A stretch of DNA of 64,000 bases from Odoribacter sp. AF15-53. GTDB taxonomy: Bacteria > Bacteroidota > Bacteroidia > Bacteroidales > Marinifilaceae. The translations under genes were made by a program, and so were the position numbers. Where the stretch lies: contig NZ_QUHC01000004.1 in NCBI RefSeq assembly GCF_003479425.1, positions 1-64,000 of the forward strand, read 5' to 3'. A model generated the notes under the pieces. The model was not told where the DNA came from. It did not search any database and worked only from the letters and a program-made list of their open reading frames with translations. Positions within the stretch are counted from its first letter, which is position 1. Each line of letters opens with the position of its first letter. Below are positions 9,941 to 18,900 of the stretch, piece by piece.

Positions 9941-10237
9941 ATGAAAAGTCATAAAATAAATAAAATACTCGGCTTGGTAGCGATTGGGATAAATGTATTA
10001 TTTGTTTTCAAATCCCTTTATTTGCTCTATGTTTATAATTTTACAGGCATATTGTTCTTGTTTATGTATCCGAATTGGGTATTAGTGATAAATGCTTTGC
10101 TCGGAATTATTGGGATTTATATATCAATACTTTTATTCAAAAATATGATTGGAATTAAATTGTTTTTGATTTTAACTTTTGTATTATGGGGGATTATGAT
10201 CGGAAAAGTATTATCAGATAATTTTCTGATATTTTAG
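9941..10237 (+). CDS. Small membrane protein, probable immunity to the zincin tip
   Basis: A 98-residue, strongly hydrophobic protein with three or four membrane segments (for example VAIGINVLFVFKSLYLLYV, and ISILLF...FLILTFVLWGIMIG). It starts three bases after the RHS toxin stop. This is the usual place of a cognate immunity gene, and the pair shares low G+C content. I recognise no family. Assignment as immunity rests on position; a membrane protein could shield a target at the inner membrane or act as a chaperone. Confidence 0.6.
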   Translation: MKSHKINKILGLVAIGINVLFVFKSLYLLYVYNFTGILFLFMYPNWVLVINALLGIIGIYISILLFKNMIGIKLFLILTFVLWGIMIGKVLSDNFLIF

Positions 10238-10362
10238 ATACAAAATCAACAATACATGGTCCAAATGTACGAGTGTTTTATCCTGTTGGTGTGGTAACAG
10301 ACTCGAAACTATTGGAAAAAAATAAAGGAAAAATTGTAACAATAAAAGGAAATCGTAAATAA
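10222..10362 (+). pseudogene. Start-less tail of a displaced toxin C-terminus
   Basis: An open frame of 46 codons runs from just after a stop at 10219-10221 to TAA at 10360-10362. It has no usable start codon and overlaps the end of the preceding gene. It reads FSDILDTKSTIHGPNVRV and ends KGKIVTIKGNRK, which looks like the terminal part of a secreted toxin tip. It ends five bases before the next gene, itself a probable immunity gene. RHS loci often keep such orphan tips after a new tip is inserted upstream. The toxin family is not recognisable from so short a piece. Confidence 0.5.
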
Positions 10363-10367
10363 ATATT

Positions 10368-10887
10368 ATGAAGAAAATAATTTTTATATCTGTAATTTTG
10401 GTGCTGATTTTTATCGGGTATGCCTATTTTTATTTTAATCCTATTTTTATTGGTGAGGAAAATGTAGAATCAGTGAGTGATTGTAATTGGTCGGACAATT
10501 TGTGTAATCCTGTTGAAAATATTGATTTTAGTTACGGAAATAACAAAATCATAATTTACACGAATAGGACAGATGTACAATTGTCTACCTGATGGTATAA
10601 AACAAAGAACGTTACTTTATTGTACAGATAATGCAGTTATTCAACAAATCAAAAAGAATTTTGTATTTGAATGGAATGTTGAAGATTATGCAGAAACAAC
10701 AACATCAGGAAGTAAGATTTATTTTTTCAAAGACAATAGAGTAGTATTTCAAAGTCCTATCATTTTTGACGATAATATTTCAATCTATTTTGAAAAGACA
10801 GGTTGGGTATTCTCTACAAAGTACGATGTCTTAAAAGATAATTTCAAGAAATTCAAACCAATGTACATCCCAATTGTATTATTGTGA
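10368..10887 (+). pseudogene. Frameshifted exported protein, probable orphan immunity gene
   Basis: Two overlapping frames look like one gene broken by a frameshift. The first (10368-10592) has a signal anchor (MKKIIFISVILVLIFIGYAYF) and stops after TNRTDVQLST. The second (10573-10887) continues with LPDGIKQRTLLYCTDNAV and reaches a natural end before a strong terminator. Neither half is convincing alone: the first is a truncated exported protein and the second has no signal sequence. The shift falls near 10575-10592. The gene follows an orphan toxin tail, which suggests relic immunity. A sequencing error would give the same picture. Confidence 0.55.
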
Positions 10888-10894
10888 TAACGGA

Positions 10895-10920
10895 ACAGCC
10901 TACATTTGTAGGCTGTTTTT
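10895..10920 (+). terminator. Intrinsic terminator of the RHS locus
   Basis: A nine-pair stem (ACAGCCTAC, 10895-10903, with GTAGGCTGT, 10908-10916) with an ATTT loop is followed by a T run to 10920. It lies seven bases after the last gene of the locus. Confidence 0.85.
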
Positions 10921-11016
10921 GTTTTCCGGTAAAATAATAAAAATGCCGTAAAGTGGTAAGAAGAAGTTTTTCTCTTCTGTAGATTCAATTAGAAAATGCA
11001 ACTAGAGTATAAATAA

Positions 11017-11048
11017 AATTACTGTTGGGAAATTTCCCAACAGTAATT
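11017..11048. repeat. Perfect 32-base palindrome
   Basis: Positions 11017-11032 and 11033-11048 are exact reverse complements with no spacer (centre GGGAAATTTCCC). No T run follows, so it is not a standard terminator. It sits between the RHS locus and the tRNA genes. It could be a protein-binding site or a recombination mark; function unknown. Confidence 0.8.
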
Positions 11049-11076
11049 GGCTAAAAATTTTTACTTTAGCTTTGCA

Positions 11077-11110
11077 TTTTTGAAACACTATCCTTTTTGA
11101 AACACTATCC
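11077..11110. repeat. 17-base tandem duplication
   Basis: TTTTTGAAACACTATCC occurs twice head to tail (11077-11093 and 11094-11110). No gene lies across it. The remaining sequence between the terminator and the tRNA genes holds nothing else recognisable. Confidence 0.85.
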
Positions 11111-11170
11111 TCGGTTTAAACCTTGGTTTAAATAAATGCTCAAAACCCAATGAAAACCACCTAAAACAAT

Positions 11171-11197
11171 AAAGCACCTACTTTTGTAAGTGCTTTA
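11171..11197 (-). terminator. Terminator of the tRNA operon
   Basis: AAAGCACCTAC and GTAAGTGCTTT form a stem round a short T-rich loop, directly after tRNA-Gly on the minus strand. T-rich sequence follows on that strand. Confidence 0.65.
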
Positions 11198-11204
11198 TTC
11201 AGAG

Positions 11205-11277
11205 AGCGGAAAACGGGACTCAAACCCGCGACCCCCAGCTTGGAAGGCTAGTGCTCTATCGACTGAGCTATTTCCGC
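11205..11277 (-). tRNA. tRNA-Gly (anticodon TCC)
   Basis: Read on the minus strand this 73-base gene has a seven-pair acceptor stem (GCGGAAA with TTTCCGC), a D arm (TAGCTCAGTCGATAGAGC), an anticodon loop CTTCCAA giving anticodon TCC, and a T arm with GGTTTGAGTCC. CCA is not encoded. It lies six bases downstream of tRNA-Tyr and is probably cotranscribed with it. Confidence 0.95.
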
Positions 11278-11283
11278 AATATG

Positions 11284-11365
11284 TGGGGAGAGCAGGATTC
11301 GAACCTACGAAGACGATGTCAGCTGAGTTACAGTCAGCCCCAGTTGGCCACTTTGGTATCTCCCC
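11284..11365 (-). tRNA. tRNA-Tyr (anticodon GTA)
   Basis: An 82-base class II tRNA on the minus strand with acceptor GGGGAGA, anticodon loop CTGTAAC (anticodon GTA), a long variable arm typical of bacterial tRNA-Tyr, and T loop GGTTCGAATCC. It is first in a two-gene tRNA operon with tRNA-Gly. Confidence 0.95.
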
Positions 11366-11393
11366 ATTGTTCAAAGAACAGTTATTTCGACTG

Positions 11394-11423
11394 CAAATAT
11401 AGTGCTTTTTGGGTTTAGCGCAA
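11394..11423 (-). promoter_or_regulatory. Promoter of the tRNA-Tyr/tRNA-Gly operon
   Basis: On the minus strand TATATTTG (11394-11401) lies about 29 bases upstream of tRNA-Tyr, with TTG about 19 bases further up (11421-11423), fitting the Bacteroidetes consensus. Confidence 0.55.
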
Positions 11424-11493
11424 TAGTTTTTCATGATTTTTTGTATGTCAAAATAGAAATTCTTTAATAAGGTAAAGGGGGACAGAGGGTTGT

Positions 11494-12681
11494 TTAACGA
11501 AGTTTATTTCGCAGGTAATAAGCTGCGGTAAGTGTTCGGAAAAGGAGTAAACCCAATACGACCAGAAGTAGACCGACGAGGTAGGCGGTCGTGTAGTTGG
11601 AGGCTTTGGCAATGTATCCTCCGATGAATACTCCGGCGCCTAAACCGATGTCCCAACAAGTCAGGTAAGTGGAGTTCGCTGTTCCCCGTTGGTTGTGGCG
11701 GGCCAGGTTGATAAACATGGCCTGGAAAGCCGGACAGATGAAGCCGTATGACATGCCGATGAGGAAGGCCGACAGGTAAAAGATGTATTGTGTTTTCCAG
11801 AAGATGAAAAACGAGAAACCCACGATCATGAACAGGCTGCCGAGAGTGATGGTTTGTACTAATTTGCCCCGGTTCATTTGCCGGGCGGATAACAGGCGGG
11901 ATGTGATCAAGCCGAAAGCCATGAGCATGAAAAAGAATCCGGTTCCTGATGTGATATGCACTTCCTGTTCCCCGTAAATGGCGACATACGTGGACATGAT
12001 ACCGTAGATAAACGAGAAAAGAGCTATGTTGATTCCGGCCGGAATGCCTTTTACCAGGAAAAAGCGGTCGAGAGAAATGGGTTCTCCGGCGGAGGTGATT
12101 TTCTGCGGGGCTTTAATCAAGGTGACGCAGATCAACCCGAACGTCCCGGTCAGGAGGGAACATAGAAAGATATAATTGTAATCCCCGTAATGATCGTGCA
12201 AGAAAAGAGCCAGGGTGGGACTTAAGGCCATGGCAATATTGGTCGAGAGTCCGTAATAGCCGATCCCGATGTTTCTTTTCGAGGCGGGCATGACATCGAT
12301 AGCCATAGTAGAGTTTGAAACGGTGACCATTCCGAACGAGAACCCGTGGGTAGCTCGTAGGATGGCGAAAAACACGAGGGTCCCGGCTACTATATACCCG
12401 GCGAAAAAGCCGACAAACAAGATGTAGCATGTTACCAGTAAAGGTTTACGGGCGAAATAGTCGACCATGAAACCGGAAAAGGGACGTGTTAACAGGGCGG
12501 TAAGCGTGTACGAGGCCAGAATGGTCCCGATGAGTGCGCTATCCGCATTGAACTTCTCGATCAAATAGAAGGGAAGCACTGGTAACAAGAGATAGAATGC
12601 AAAGAATATAGAGAAGTTCCCCAGGAACGCAAATATAAAGTTGGAGGACCATAGTCTCTCTGTTGTTTGTGTTTCTTCCAT
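11494..12681 (-). CDS. MFS family transporter, probable drug or sugar exporter
   Basis: The 395-residue protein has about 12 membrane segments and the major facilitator signature between segments 2 and 3 (GFMVDYFARKPLL, about residues 70-82). The overall layout and size match proton-coupled exporters of the AraJ/Bcr type. The substrate cannot be read from sequence. It is a single-gene unit on the minus strand with a candidate promoter at 12740-12747; no partner gene for drug sensing or efflux is adjacent. The start ATG (complement of 12679-12681) precedes a short cytoplasmic tail before the first segment, as usual for the family. Confidence 0.85.
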   Translation of the reverse strand: MEETQTTERLWSSNFIFAFLGNFSIFFAFYLLLPVLPFYLIEKFNADSALIGTILASYTLTALLTRPFSGFMVDYFARKPLLVTCYILFVGFFAGYIVAGTLVFFAILRATHGFSFGMVTVSNSTMAIDVMPASKRNIGIGYYGLSTNIAMALSPTLALFLHDHYGDYNYIFLCSLLTGTFGLICVTLIKAPQKITSAGEPISLDRFFLVKGIPAGINIALFSFIYGIMSTYVAIYGEQEVHITSGTGFFFMLMAFGLITSRLLSARQMNRGKLVQTITLGSLFMIVGFSFFIFWKTQYIFYLSAFLIGMSYGFICPAFQAMFINLARHNQRGTANSTYLTCWDIGLGAGVFIGGYIAKASNYTTAYLVGLLLVVLGLLLFRTLTAAYYLRNKLR

Positions 12682-12739
12682 ACTGCCGTGTTTTTATATG
12701 CCAAGGTCCGTGAAGTGGGCGAGGGTATTTTTAGCAGTG

Positions 12740-12747
12740 CAAAGATA
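12740..12747 (-). promoter_or_regulatory. Candidate -7 element for the MFS gene
   Basis: TATCTTTG on the minus strand, about 60 bases before the start codon. No clear -33 element is present at the right distance, so this is a weak call. The rest of 12682-12947 shows no gene or structure that I can support. Confidence 0.35.
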
Positions 12748-12947
12748 CAAATTATGATTTAGAATGAGTATTTCAGACGGGTAAATCCGAATCAAGCTCT
12801 CGTTTTGATCGGGAACGTGTTGCCAATGGTTGTAAAGTGTTGAGATATAATAGAGAAGTCGAAACTACTTGAAATCGAATAATCCATGATGAGTCCCGTG
12901 TAACAAGTCTCCACCCCGGGCTGGGTACAGGTTTCGAAAAAAATAAA

Positions 12948-12983
12948 GGACAACCTAAAAAAGTTAACTTTTTTAGGTTGTCC
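12948..12983 (-). terminator. Perfect palindromic terminator
   Basis: The two 18-base halves (12948-12965 and 12966-12983) are exact reverse complements, GGACAACCTAAAAAAGTT and its complement. On the minus strand a T-rich run follows, and the element lies 21 bases after the stop of the nitroreductase gene. It ends the minus-strand transcript. Confidence 0.85.
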
Positions 12984-13004
12984 CTTGTTTCAAAGCAATA
13001 TGTT

Positions 13005-13637
13005 TTATTTTTTCTTGTAACCCACGGGTTGCGTGTAAGTCACGATATGTTTTGCCGGGAGTCCGATGACTTTCGCCAGATTCTCCCTGTCAGCGGAACC
13101 GATAACAACGGTTGCCATGTTTTTAGAAGCACATACCAGGTAAACGGTTTGCGCCATGTACCCAGCGTGGTGGAAAGAATATTCTTTCTGTTTTTCCGGA
13201 TCGCTGATTCTTCCTTCCTTGTTATGGTCGGCCGTGTAGATAAAGCACACGGGAGCTACGGTCATGAAAGGTTGCGGACCGCAATCTTTGCGGTAATCTC
13301 CTTTTTTCACGAGTTCCAATTCGTGATTCTTCTCGTTGTAACGGTAAATTCCGTCGGTTGTGGCCACGTAAAGTACCATTTCCTGCCAGTTCGTGGCGGT
13401 AGGTACCGTGCGTTTCCCGGCTTTCGGGCGATTAAGCCCGTTTGCAGCCCACACGAGATCGGAAAGGTCTTGCAAGGACAACTGTTTCGTGTCGAAGTTC
13501 CGGTCTGTTTGCCGTTCGTTCAAGCAATCCATGAGAGCCTTCCCCCCGCTTTTTTGCGGGGCGGGTAATTTAATGTTCTGGGCGTTGATCGCACTTCCTA
13601 ATACGGAAAGTACTAGCATTGTAATAACTGTTTTCAT
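13005..13637 (-). CDS. Exported SagB/ThcOx-type nitroreductase family protein
   Basis: A 210-residue flavin-dependent nitroreductase-fold protein of the SagB/ThcOx branch, with a cleavable signal peptide (MKTVITMLVLSVLGSAINAQ). Visible family features are RQTDRNFDTKQLSLQDLSDL near the N-terminus, the LVWAANGLNRP segment, and HHAGYMAQTVYL in the C-terminal half. It is close to 200 residues, the usual size of the periplasmic Bacteroidota forms. The start codon overlaps the stop of the upstream dehydrogenase by one base (TAATG), indicating translational coupling. The substrate is unknown. The signal peptide places it in the periplasm, unusual for a flavin reductase but common in this group. Confidence 0.82.
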   Translation of the reverse strand: MKTVITMLVLSVLGSAINAQNIKLPAPQKSGGKALMDCLNERQTDRNFDTKQLSLQDLSDLVWAANGLNRPKAGKRTVPTATNWQEMVLYVATTDGIYRYNEKNHELELVKKGDYRKDCGPQPFMTVAPVCFIYTADHNKEGRISDPEKQKEYSFHHAGYMAQTVYLVCASKNMATVVIGSADRENLAKVIGLPAKHIVTYTQPVGYKKK

Positions 13638-14566
13638 TAATTTACGACGTTAGTTGGTGTACTATTAAAGAAATTCAGGATGTTATCGACAGCTTCCTGC
13701 CCGGTGGCGATACGCGTGTCGATAGTGCCTGTAGCGTTGTGGGGGACAAGGATCACGTTATCCAGGCCGTAGAGCATTTCCGTTACGTGAGGTTCGTCTT
13801 CGAAAACGTCTAGGGCAGCCCCGGCGATGGTTTTATTTTGCAAGCAAGTAGCTAATTCTTTTTCGTTGATGACAGCACCGCGGGCGGTATTTACGAGGAT
13901 AGCGGTCGGTTTCATCAGTTCGATTTCCCGCTTCCCGATCATGTGACGGGTCGCATCTGTCAGCGGGGTATGTATAGACACGAAATCCGATCTCTTCAAC
14001 AAGGTGTCGAGGTCAACTTTCTCGTATCCTTCAACCGTGCTACGATGGTTATAATAGATCACGTTCATGCGGAAAGCCTCGGCTAGTTTAGCCACGGTTT
14101 TACCAATATTACCCATGCCTATAATACCGAGTGTACGACCTTCTAGTGTGAATCCGAGATTCTTCATGACGCCCCACATGCTCTCTTTTTCACCCCGGAT
14201 ACGGCGGTCACATTCGGTAATCCGGCGGGCCGCACTCAACATAAGGCCCATAGCCATTTCGGCCGTGGGGAAACATACGGCTTTCGGGGTATTGCAGACG
14301 GCTACTCCTTTGGAACGGGCGAATTTTATGTCGATATTGTTGTATCCGACACCGAAATTGCTGATTAATTTCAATTTCTTGCCGGCTTCAATCACGGTGT
14401 TATCTATCGGGCGAGTGAAAATACCCAGAATAACATCGTAATCCGGAACTAGTTTGATTAACTCTTCCGTGGTGAAATACTCTCCTTCCGGCATGGTAAC
14501 CGTGTGTTCTTTTCCCAGTTTGGCGAATGATTCGCGGGGGATGTTGTAAGTGACTAAAATTTTCAT
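13637..14566 (-). CDS. D-isomer 2-hydroxyacid dehydrogenase, NAD-dependent
   Basis: A 309-residue cytosolic oxidoreductase of the phosphoglycerate/glyoxylate reductase family. The Rossmann motif GIIGMGNIGKTVA lies near residue 150. The catalytic set is visible as Arg in NTARGAVIN, Glu in FEDEP, and His in VPHNATGT. The family reduces 2-keto acids to D-2-hydroxy acids with NAD(P)H. Length fits. I cannot choose between glyoxylate/hydroxypyruvate reductase and phosphoglycerate dehydrogenase; there is no ACT domain, which argues against a classical regulated SerA. The next gene overlaps its stop. Confidence 0.88.
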   Translation of the reverse strand: MKILVTYNIPRESFAKLGKEHTVTMPEGEYFTTEELIKLVPDYDVILGIFTRPIDNTVIEAGKKLKLISNFGVGYNNIDIKFARSKGVAVCNTPKAVCFPTAEMAMGLMLSAARRITECDRRIRGEKESMWGVMKNLGFTLEGRTLGIIGMGNIGKTVAKLAEAFRMNVIYYNHRSTVEGYEKVDLDTLLKRSDFVSIHTPLTDATRHMIGKREIELMKPTAILVNTARGAVINEKELATCLQNKTIAGAALDVFEDEPHVTEMLYGLDNVILVPHNATGTIDTRIATGQEAVDNILNFFNSTPTNVVN

Positions 14567-14688
14567 ATTTCCTATTAATTCTGTGATTTCGTGATTTCCG
14601 ATTAGGAGATTCCCGTCGATGAGGCGATGTTTTTAATAATCACTGAATCATTCAATCGGCAATCACTGAATCTTTTGCTTTTTCATTT
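14567..14688. repeat. Intergenic filler with repeated AATCACTGAATC
   Basis: AATCACTGAATC occurs at 14638-14649 and 14661-14672, among related GTGATTT words. It resembles the low-complexity spacers seen between other genes of this window. No gene is present. Confidence 0.5.
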
Positions 14689-15714
14689 TCAATTCTTCAG
14701 GTTCATCCGTGCATCCGCCGGGGCATCCAGCCCAATGAATTGGGAGGCCAGATATTTATAGTAACCCGTGACGGCAACCATTCCGGCATTATCTAGCGAG
14801 AATCCGAGACGGGGGATAAATACATCCCATCCCAAACGGGCTCCCTCGTCATACACGGCTTTCTGCAAACCGGAGTTCGCGGAAACACCACCTCCGATGG
14901 CGATTTGTTTGATTCCGGTTTGTTTGGCAGCTTTTTTCAGTTTTGCCATGAGGACATCGACAATCGTTTTTTGTAGTGAAGCACAGAGATCGTTGAGGTT
15001 ATGCTGGATGAAGTCCGGGTCGTTCTTGATCTCATCCCGGATAAAATACAGGAACGAGGTTTTCAACCCACTGAAACTGTAATCCAGGCCGGGAATGTTC
15101 GGCTTGTTGAACGTGAATCTTTCCGGGTTTCCTTCTTTTGCCAACCGGTCAATCACGGGACCTCCGGGATAGGAGAGTCCCATCACCTTGGCACATTTGT
15201 CGTAGGCTTCCCCAGCCGCATCATCAATGGTCTGTCCGATAACTTCCATGTCCAGATAATCGCGTACCACGATGATCTGCGAGTTCCCCCCGGATACAAG
15301 TAATGTCAGGAATGGGAATTTCGGGTGTTTGGCTTCCATGCCGGGCTCTTTGATAAAGTTAGCTAGGATATGTGCCTGCAAGTGATTCACCTCGATCATG
15401 GGAATTTGTTTTGCAATGGCAAATCCCTTGGCAAAAGATGTCCCCACGAGTAGCGAACCCAGTAACCCGGGGCCTCTGGTAAATGCCACGGCATTCACCT
15501 CGTCAGCGGTGACACTTGCCAATTTTAATGCTTGTACCACGACCGGGATAATATTTTGTTGATGAGCCCGCGAAGCCAGTTCCGGCACTACACCCCCGTA
15601 GGCTTCATGCACCTTTTGACTGGCGATAACATTCGAGAGCACAACCCCGTCTTTTAGAATAGCGGCCGAGGTATCGTCGCAAGAAGACTCGATTCCTAGA
15701 ATTACAACGCCCAT
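14689..15714 (-). CDS. tsaD: tRNA N6-threonylcarbamoyladenosine synthase subunit TsaD
   Basis: TsaD transfers threonylcarbamoyl from its adenylate to A37 of tRNAs that read ANN codons, working with TsaB and TsaE. The 341-residue protein carries GIESSCDDTSAAIL at the N-terminus, ELASRAHQQNIIPVV, the metal-binding HxxxH in NHLQAH, the ASKHA-fold glycine segment LLVSGGNSQI, and DDAAGEAYDK. All are conserved in the family. It is oriented away from the TamB-like gene upstream, and the intergenic region between them is AT-rich filler. It may share a transcript with the dehydrogenase, although 122 bases separate them. Confidence 0.97.
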   Translation of the reverse strand: MGVVILGIESSCDDTSAAILKDGVVLSNVIASQKVHEAYGGVVPELASRAHQQNIIPVVVQALKLASVTADEVNAVAFTRGPGLLGSLLVGTSFAKGFAIAKQIPMIEVNHLQAHILANFIKEPGMEAKHPKFPFLTLLVSGGNSQIIVVRDYLDMEVIGQTIDDAAGEAYDKCAKVMGLSYPGGPVIDRLAKEGNPERFTFNKPNIPGLDYSFSGLKTSFLYFIRDEIKNDPDFIQHNLNDLCASLQKTIVDVLMAKLKKAAKQTGIKQIAIGGGVSANSGLQKAVYDEGARLGWDVFIPRLGFSLDNAGMVAVTGYYKYLASQFIGLDAPADARMNLKN

Positions 15715-15846
15715 TTTTATTTTAGATTTTAAATTTTAGATTGAAAAATTCCATGATTTAGTAATTCTGGATTCCTCAATTTATTTTATTTTCAATTTTC
15801 AACTTTCAATTTTCAATTATTAAGATGAAATGTTCTGCAATATTAA

Positions 15847-15854
15847 TAAATTTG
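15847..15854 (+). promoter_or_regulatory. Candidate -7 element for the TamB-like gene
   Basis: TAAATTTG matches the Bacteroidetes -7 motif. No good -33 is seen at the expected distance. If used, transcription would start near 15861, which limits the start codon of the next gene to positions downstream of that. Confidence 0.35.
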
Positions 15855-15911
15855 CGTGCAAACTAAAATAATGACAGCATAAAAAAAATAATCTCCATAT
15901 TATCCCGGTGT

Positions 15912-18900
15912 GTGATCGGATTAGTCCTTTTAGTCTTTGCTTCATACATGGCATTGATGACCCCGTTTGTGCAGACGAGATTGGTAGATTATTTTACCCG
16001 GATTCTGGAAGAACGCACGGGAACGACTATTTCCATCGGACGGGTGGAGTTTCGACCGATAGAATCGTTGATTCTGAATGACGTGTTCGTGCAGGATTGT
16101 CGGCAGGATACCCTGGTGTTCTGCGAGCGTTTGGTGATGCATGTCGATTCCGTGAGTTTCGTGAAAAGACGATTCACGATTACCGAGGCTACTTTCGAGC
16201 GAGCGAAATTCAACTTGTGGATCGAGCGTCGGAAAGATGGGGGAGAGAGTCTCACAAACGTGGAACAGTTGATAAATTCTTTTTCACCCGTGGAAGTTGA
16301 TTCCGTTCCTAAGTCTTCTTCGGGATGGAACGTGAAGCTGACGCAAGTGAACTTGCGGGATTGTCGTTTCCGGTATATCGAGAGCGACTACGAACCGACA
16401 GATTACGGGATTAACTGGACAGATGTGGATTGCCGTCACTTGAACGTGCGTGTGTCGGGTATTGATTTTTCGAATAAGCAGTATAAAGCACGGGTAAACG
16501 ATCTCAGTTTTATAGAGAAATCCGGTTTTGAAGTGACGAATATGGGAGGACAGGTCGTGGCAAGTGATGACAATTTGTTGATCACGGGTACGTTGATCAA
16601 AACACCCCGTAGCAAGGCTTACCTGGACACGTTGGAGTATAACTGGGTCCCGGAACATGATTATTGGCGTAATTTCACCACGAAAATGCAACAACGTTAC
16701 GTGTTCTCCTCTTCGCTGGTGCATTTTGATGATCTAGCCTATTTTAACGGGAAATTGTTGGGAATGCACAACACGCTTTTCGGTAGTGGGGTCGTGTTCA
16801 ACACGATAAGTAATCTGGAAGGACGCGATCTGGAAATTTACCTAGGCGACAAGAGCGTGATGCATGGCTCGTTCTCTTCCAAGGGATTACCTGCGTTTTT
16901 CGAGACCGATTTTAATATTGATTTCACGGATACGAAAATATCTCCGCCCGAATTAGAAGCGATTTACATGCCTTGGCTGGAAAACCATTACGTGAAAATA
17001 CCCGAAATGCTGCATAAATATGATGTTTTCAATTTTGAAGGAAATTTCGAGGGAAAGATCGAGGATTTCGTGGTCAAGGCTCGTAGTACGACCCCCGGCA
17101 TGGAGGGAAATATGATACTTAATTACGCTTTGGATAGTGTCGGGGATTTTCGCTACAACGGCTGGTTTGGCTTGGGACACGTGCAATTCGGTTTCCTCAC
17201 GGGGCAGTCCTTCCTGGGGAGAGGCTCCTTTTTCGGGAAGTTTGATGGTGTGATGGGCGATACGGTTTCCCGTTTTAACTTGGCGAGCAACATCCGCCGC
17301 CTGAATGTGTATGAAAATGAGATCCGGGACATTCGTTTGTCCGTGGGAACGGAGAACGATCACCTGTACTTGCTTTCTTCCGTGAAAAACGACAGCTTGC
17401 AGGCGAATTTTCTTTTGGATTACCTGATGAGCGACACGCTGAGCGTGGCAAAGGCCGAGGGATACCTAAACGTGCGGAAATGGGATTCTTGGGCTCCATC
17501 CATTTTCGGGGAAAAGGAATCGTTCGAGCTGGAATTCTCCGGGAGTCTGAAGCATAACGAGGAGAATCGCTGGGTGGATTTACTGGTTCCCGGTTTGAAA
17601 TACGAGAATAGCAGGGGTATTTTCACGACCGACTCGTTGAAGTTTGCCACGACCATGTTAGGCGAGTATAGTTTCACGCGATTGCAGTCGGATTTAGCGG
17701 ACGTGACTTTGGAGGGATTCTTCCATACCTTGGAATTGGAAGATTTATGGAATAGTTTTGTCGTGAGTTATTTGCCGGATTATAAATATGCAGTGGATAA
17801 AACGTTGCCACAAGGATCAAGAATCATGGCAGACGTGCGATTGAAAGATATAAATTCTTTTTTGCAGGTAGCTTACCCGCGATTAAGAATATCCAGGGAA
17901 AGCTCGTTGTCTTGCGAGTATAGTTACACGGAGCGTCAGGCAAAGTTATTACTTGAGGCGGACACGATCTCTTACGGGGACTTGAAATTGCGTGATTCAC
18001 GAGTGAACCTAGCGGGAGACGGGGTTAACCTGCGTTGCGTGTATTCAGCTGATGAGGTAAAATACCTGAATTTCGGCAGGCTGTATAACGTGCGGAATAC
18101 CATGGATGTGAACACGAATAACGTGAGCGAGCGTTTGACATGGAGTAACTGGGAACAGGAGAGTTATTGCGGTTCGTTTGCAGCCGACTTGCGGTTATTG
18201 AAATATGGAGAACGTCACCTGACCCAGGTGTTCATTCATCCGAGTACGATCGTGATGGCCGATAGTGTCTGGCACGTGGCCCGCTCCATGATACTGAAAG
18301 AGAATAACGATATTTTCGTGAATAATTTTGAAATAAACCGGGGGCAACAATATTTTCGTTTGAAAGGACGAGTAAGCGATAATCCCAGGGATGTACTTTC
18401 TATGGAGTTCAATGATTTCAACCTGACCGAGTTTAACAAGATATTGTTTGATAATAAACTGAAACTCTTCGGTCAGTTGAACGGGGCGGTGAGAATACAG
18501 GATTTATACAACGACAACCTGATATATGCCAACGTGAACGTGGATCAGTGGGGAATAAACCGGGATACTTTAGGCACGTTGAATTTGAATTCCAATTGGG
18601 ATGCTTCTAATAGTGCTCTGGAGGTAAGTATGGTCAACCGGATGAAGGAAAGGACTCCCGTGGGTGTATTCGGCTACTATAAACCTTCCGTGGATAGCTT
18701 GAATATGAATCTGGTGCTTTCCCGAATTGACGTGGATTATCTTGCCGGGTATTTCCCGGATATGTTGAAAGGGGGGAAAGGTACGATATCGGGAGACATG
18801 ACGATGAAAGGAACAATGCGCAAAGCTTCGATCGACGGTTTTCTGAAAATGGATTCGGTCTCTTTGACCGTGGCTGGACTGAACACGGCTTTCACGGTGG

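Noticed and set aside
11190..11434. Overlapping short open frames on both strands
   Set aside because: They run across tRNA-Gly and tRNA-Tyr; the tRNA structures explain the sequence.
12978..13568. 196-codon plus-strand open frame
   Set aside because: Antisense to the nitroreductase and crosses its terminator palindrome.
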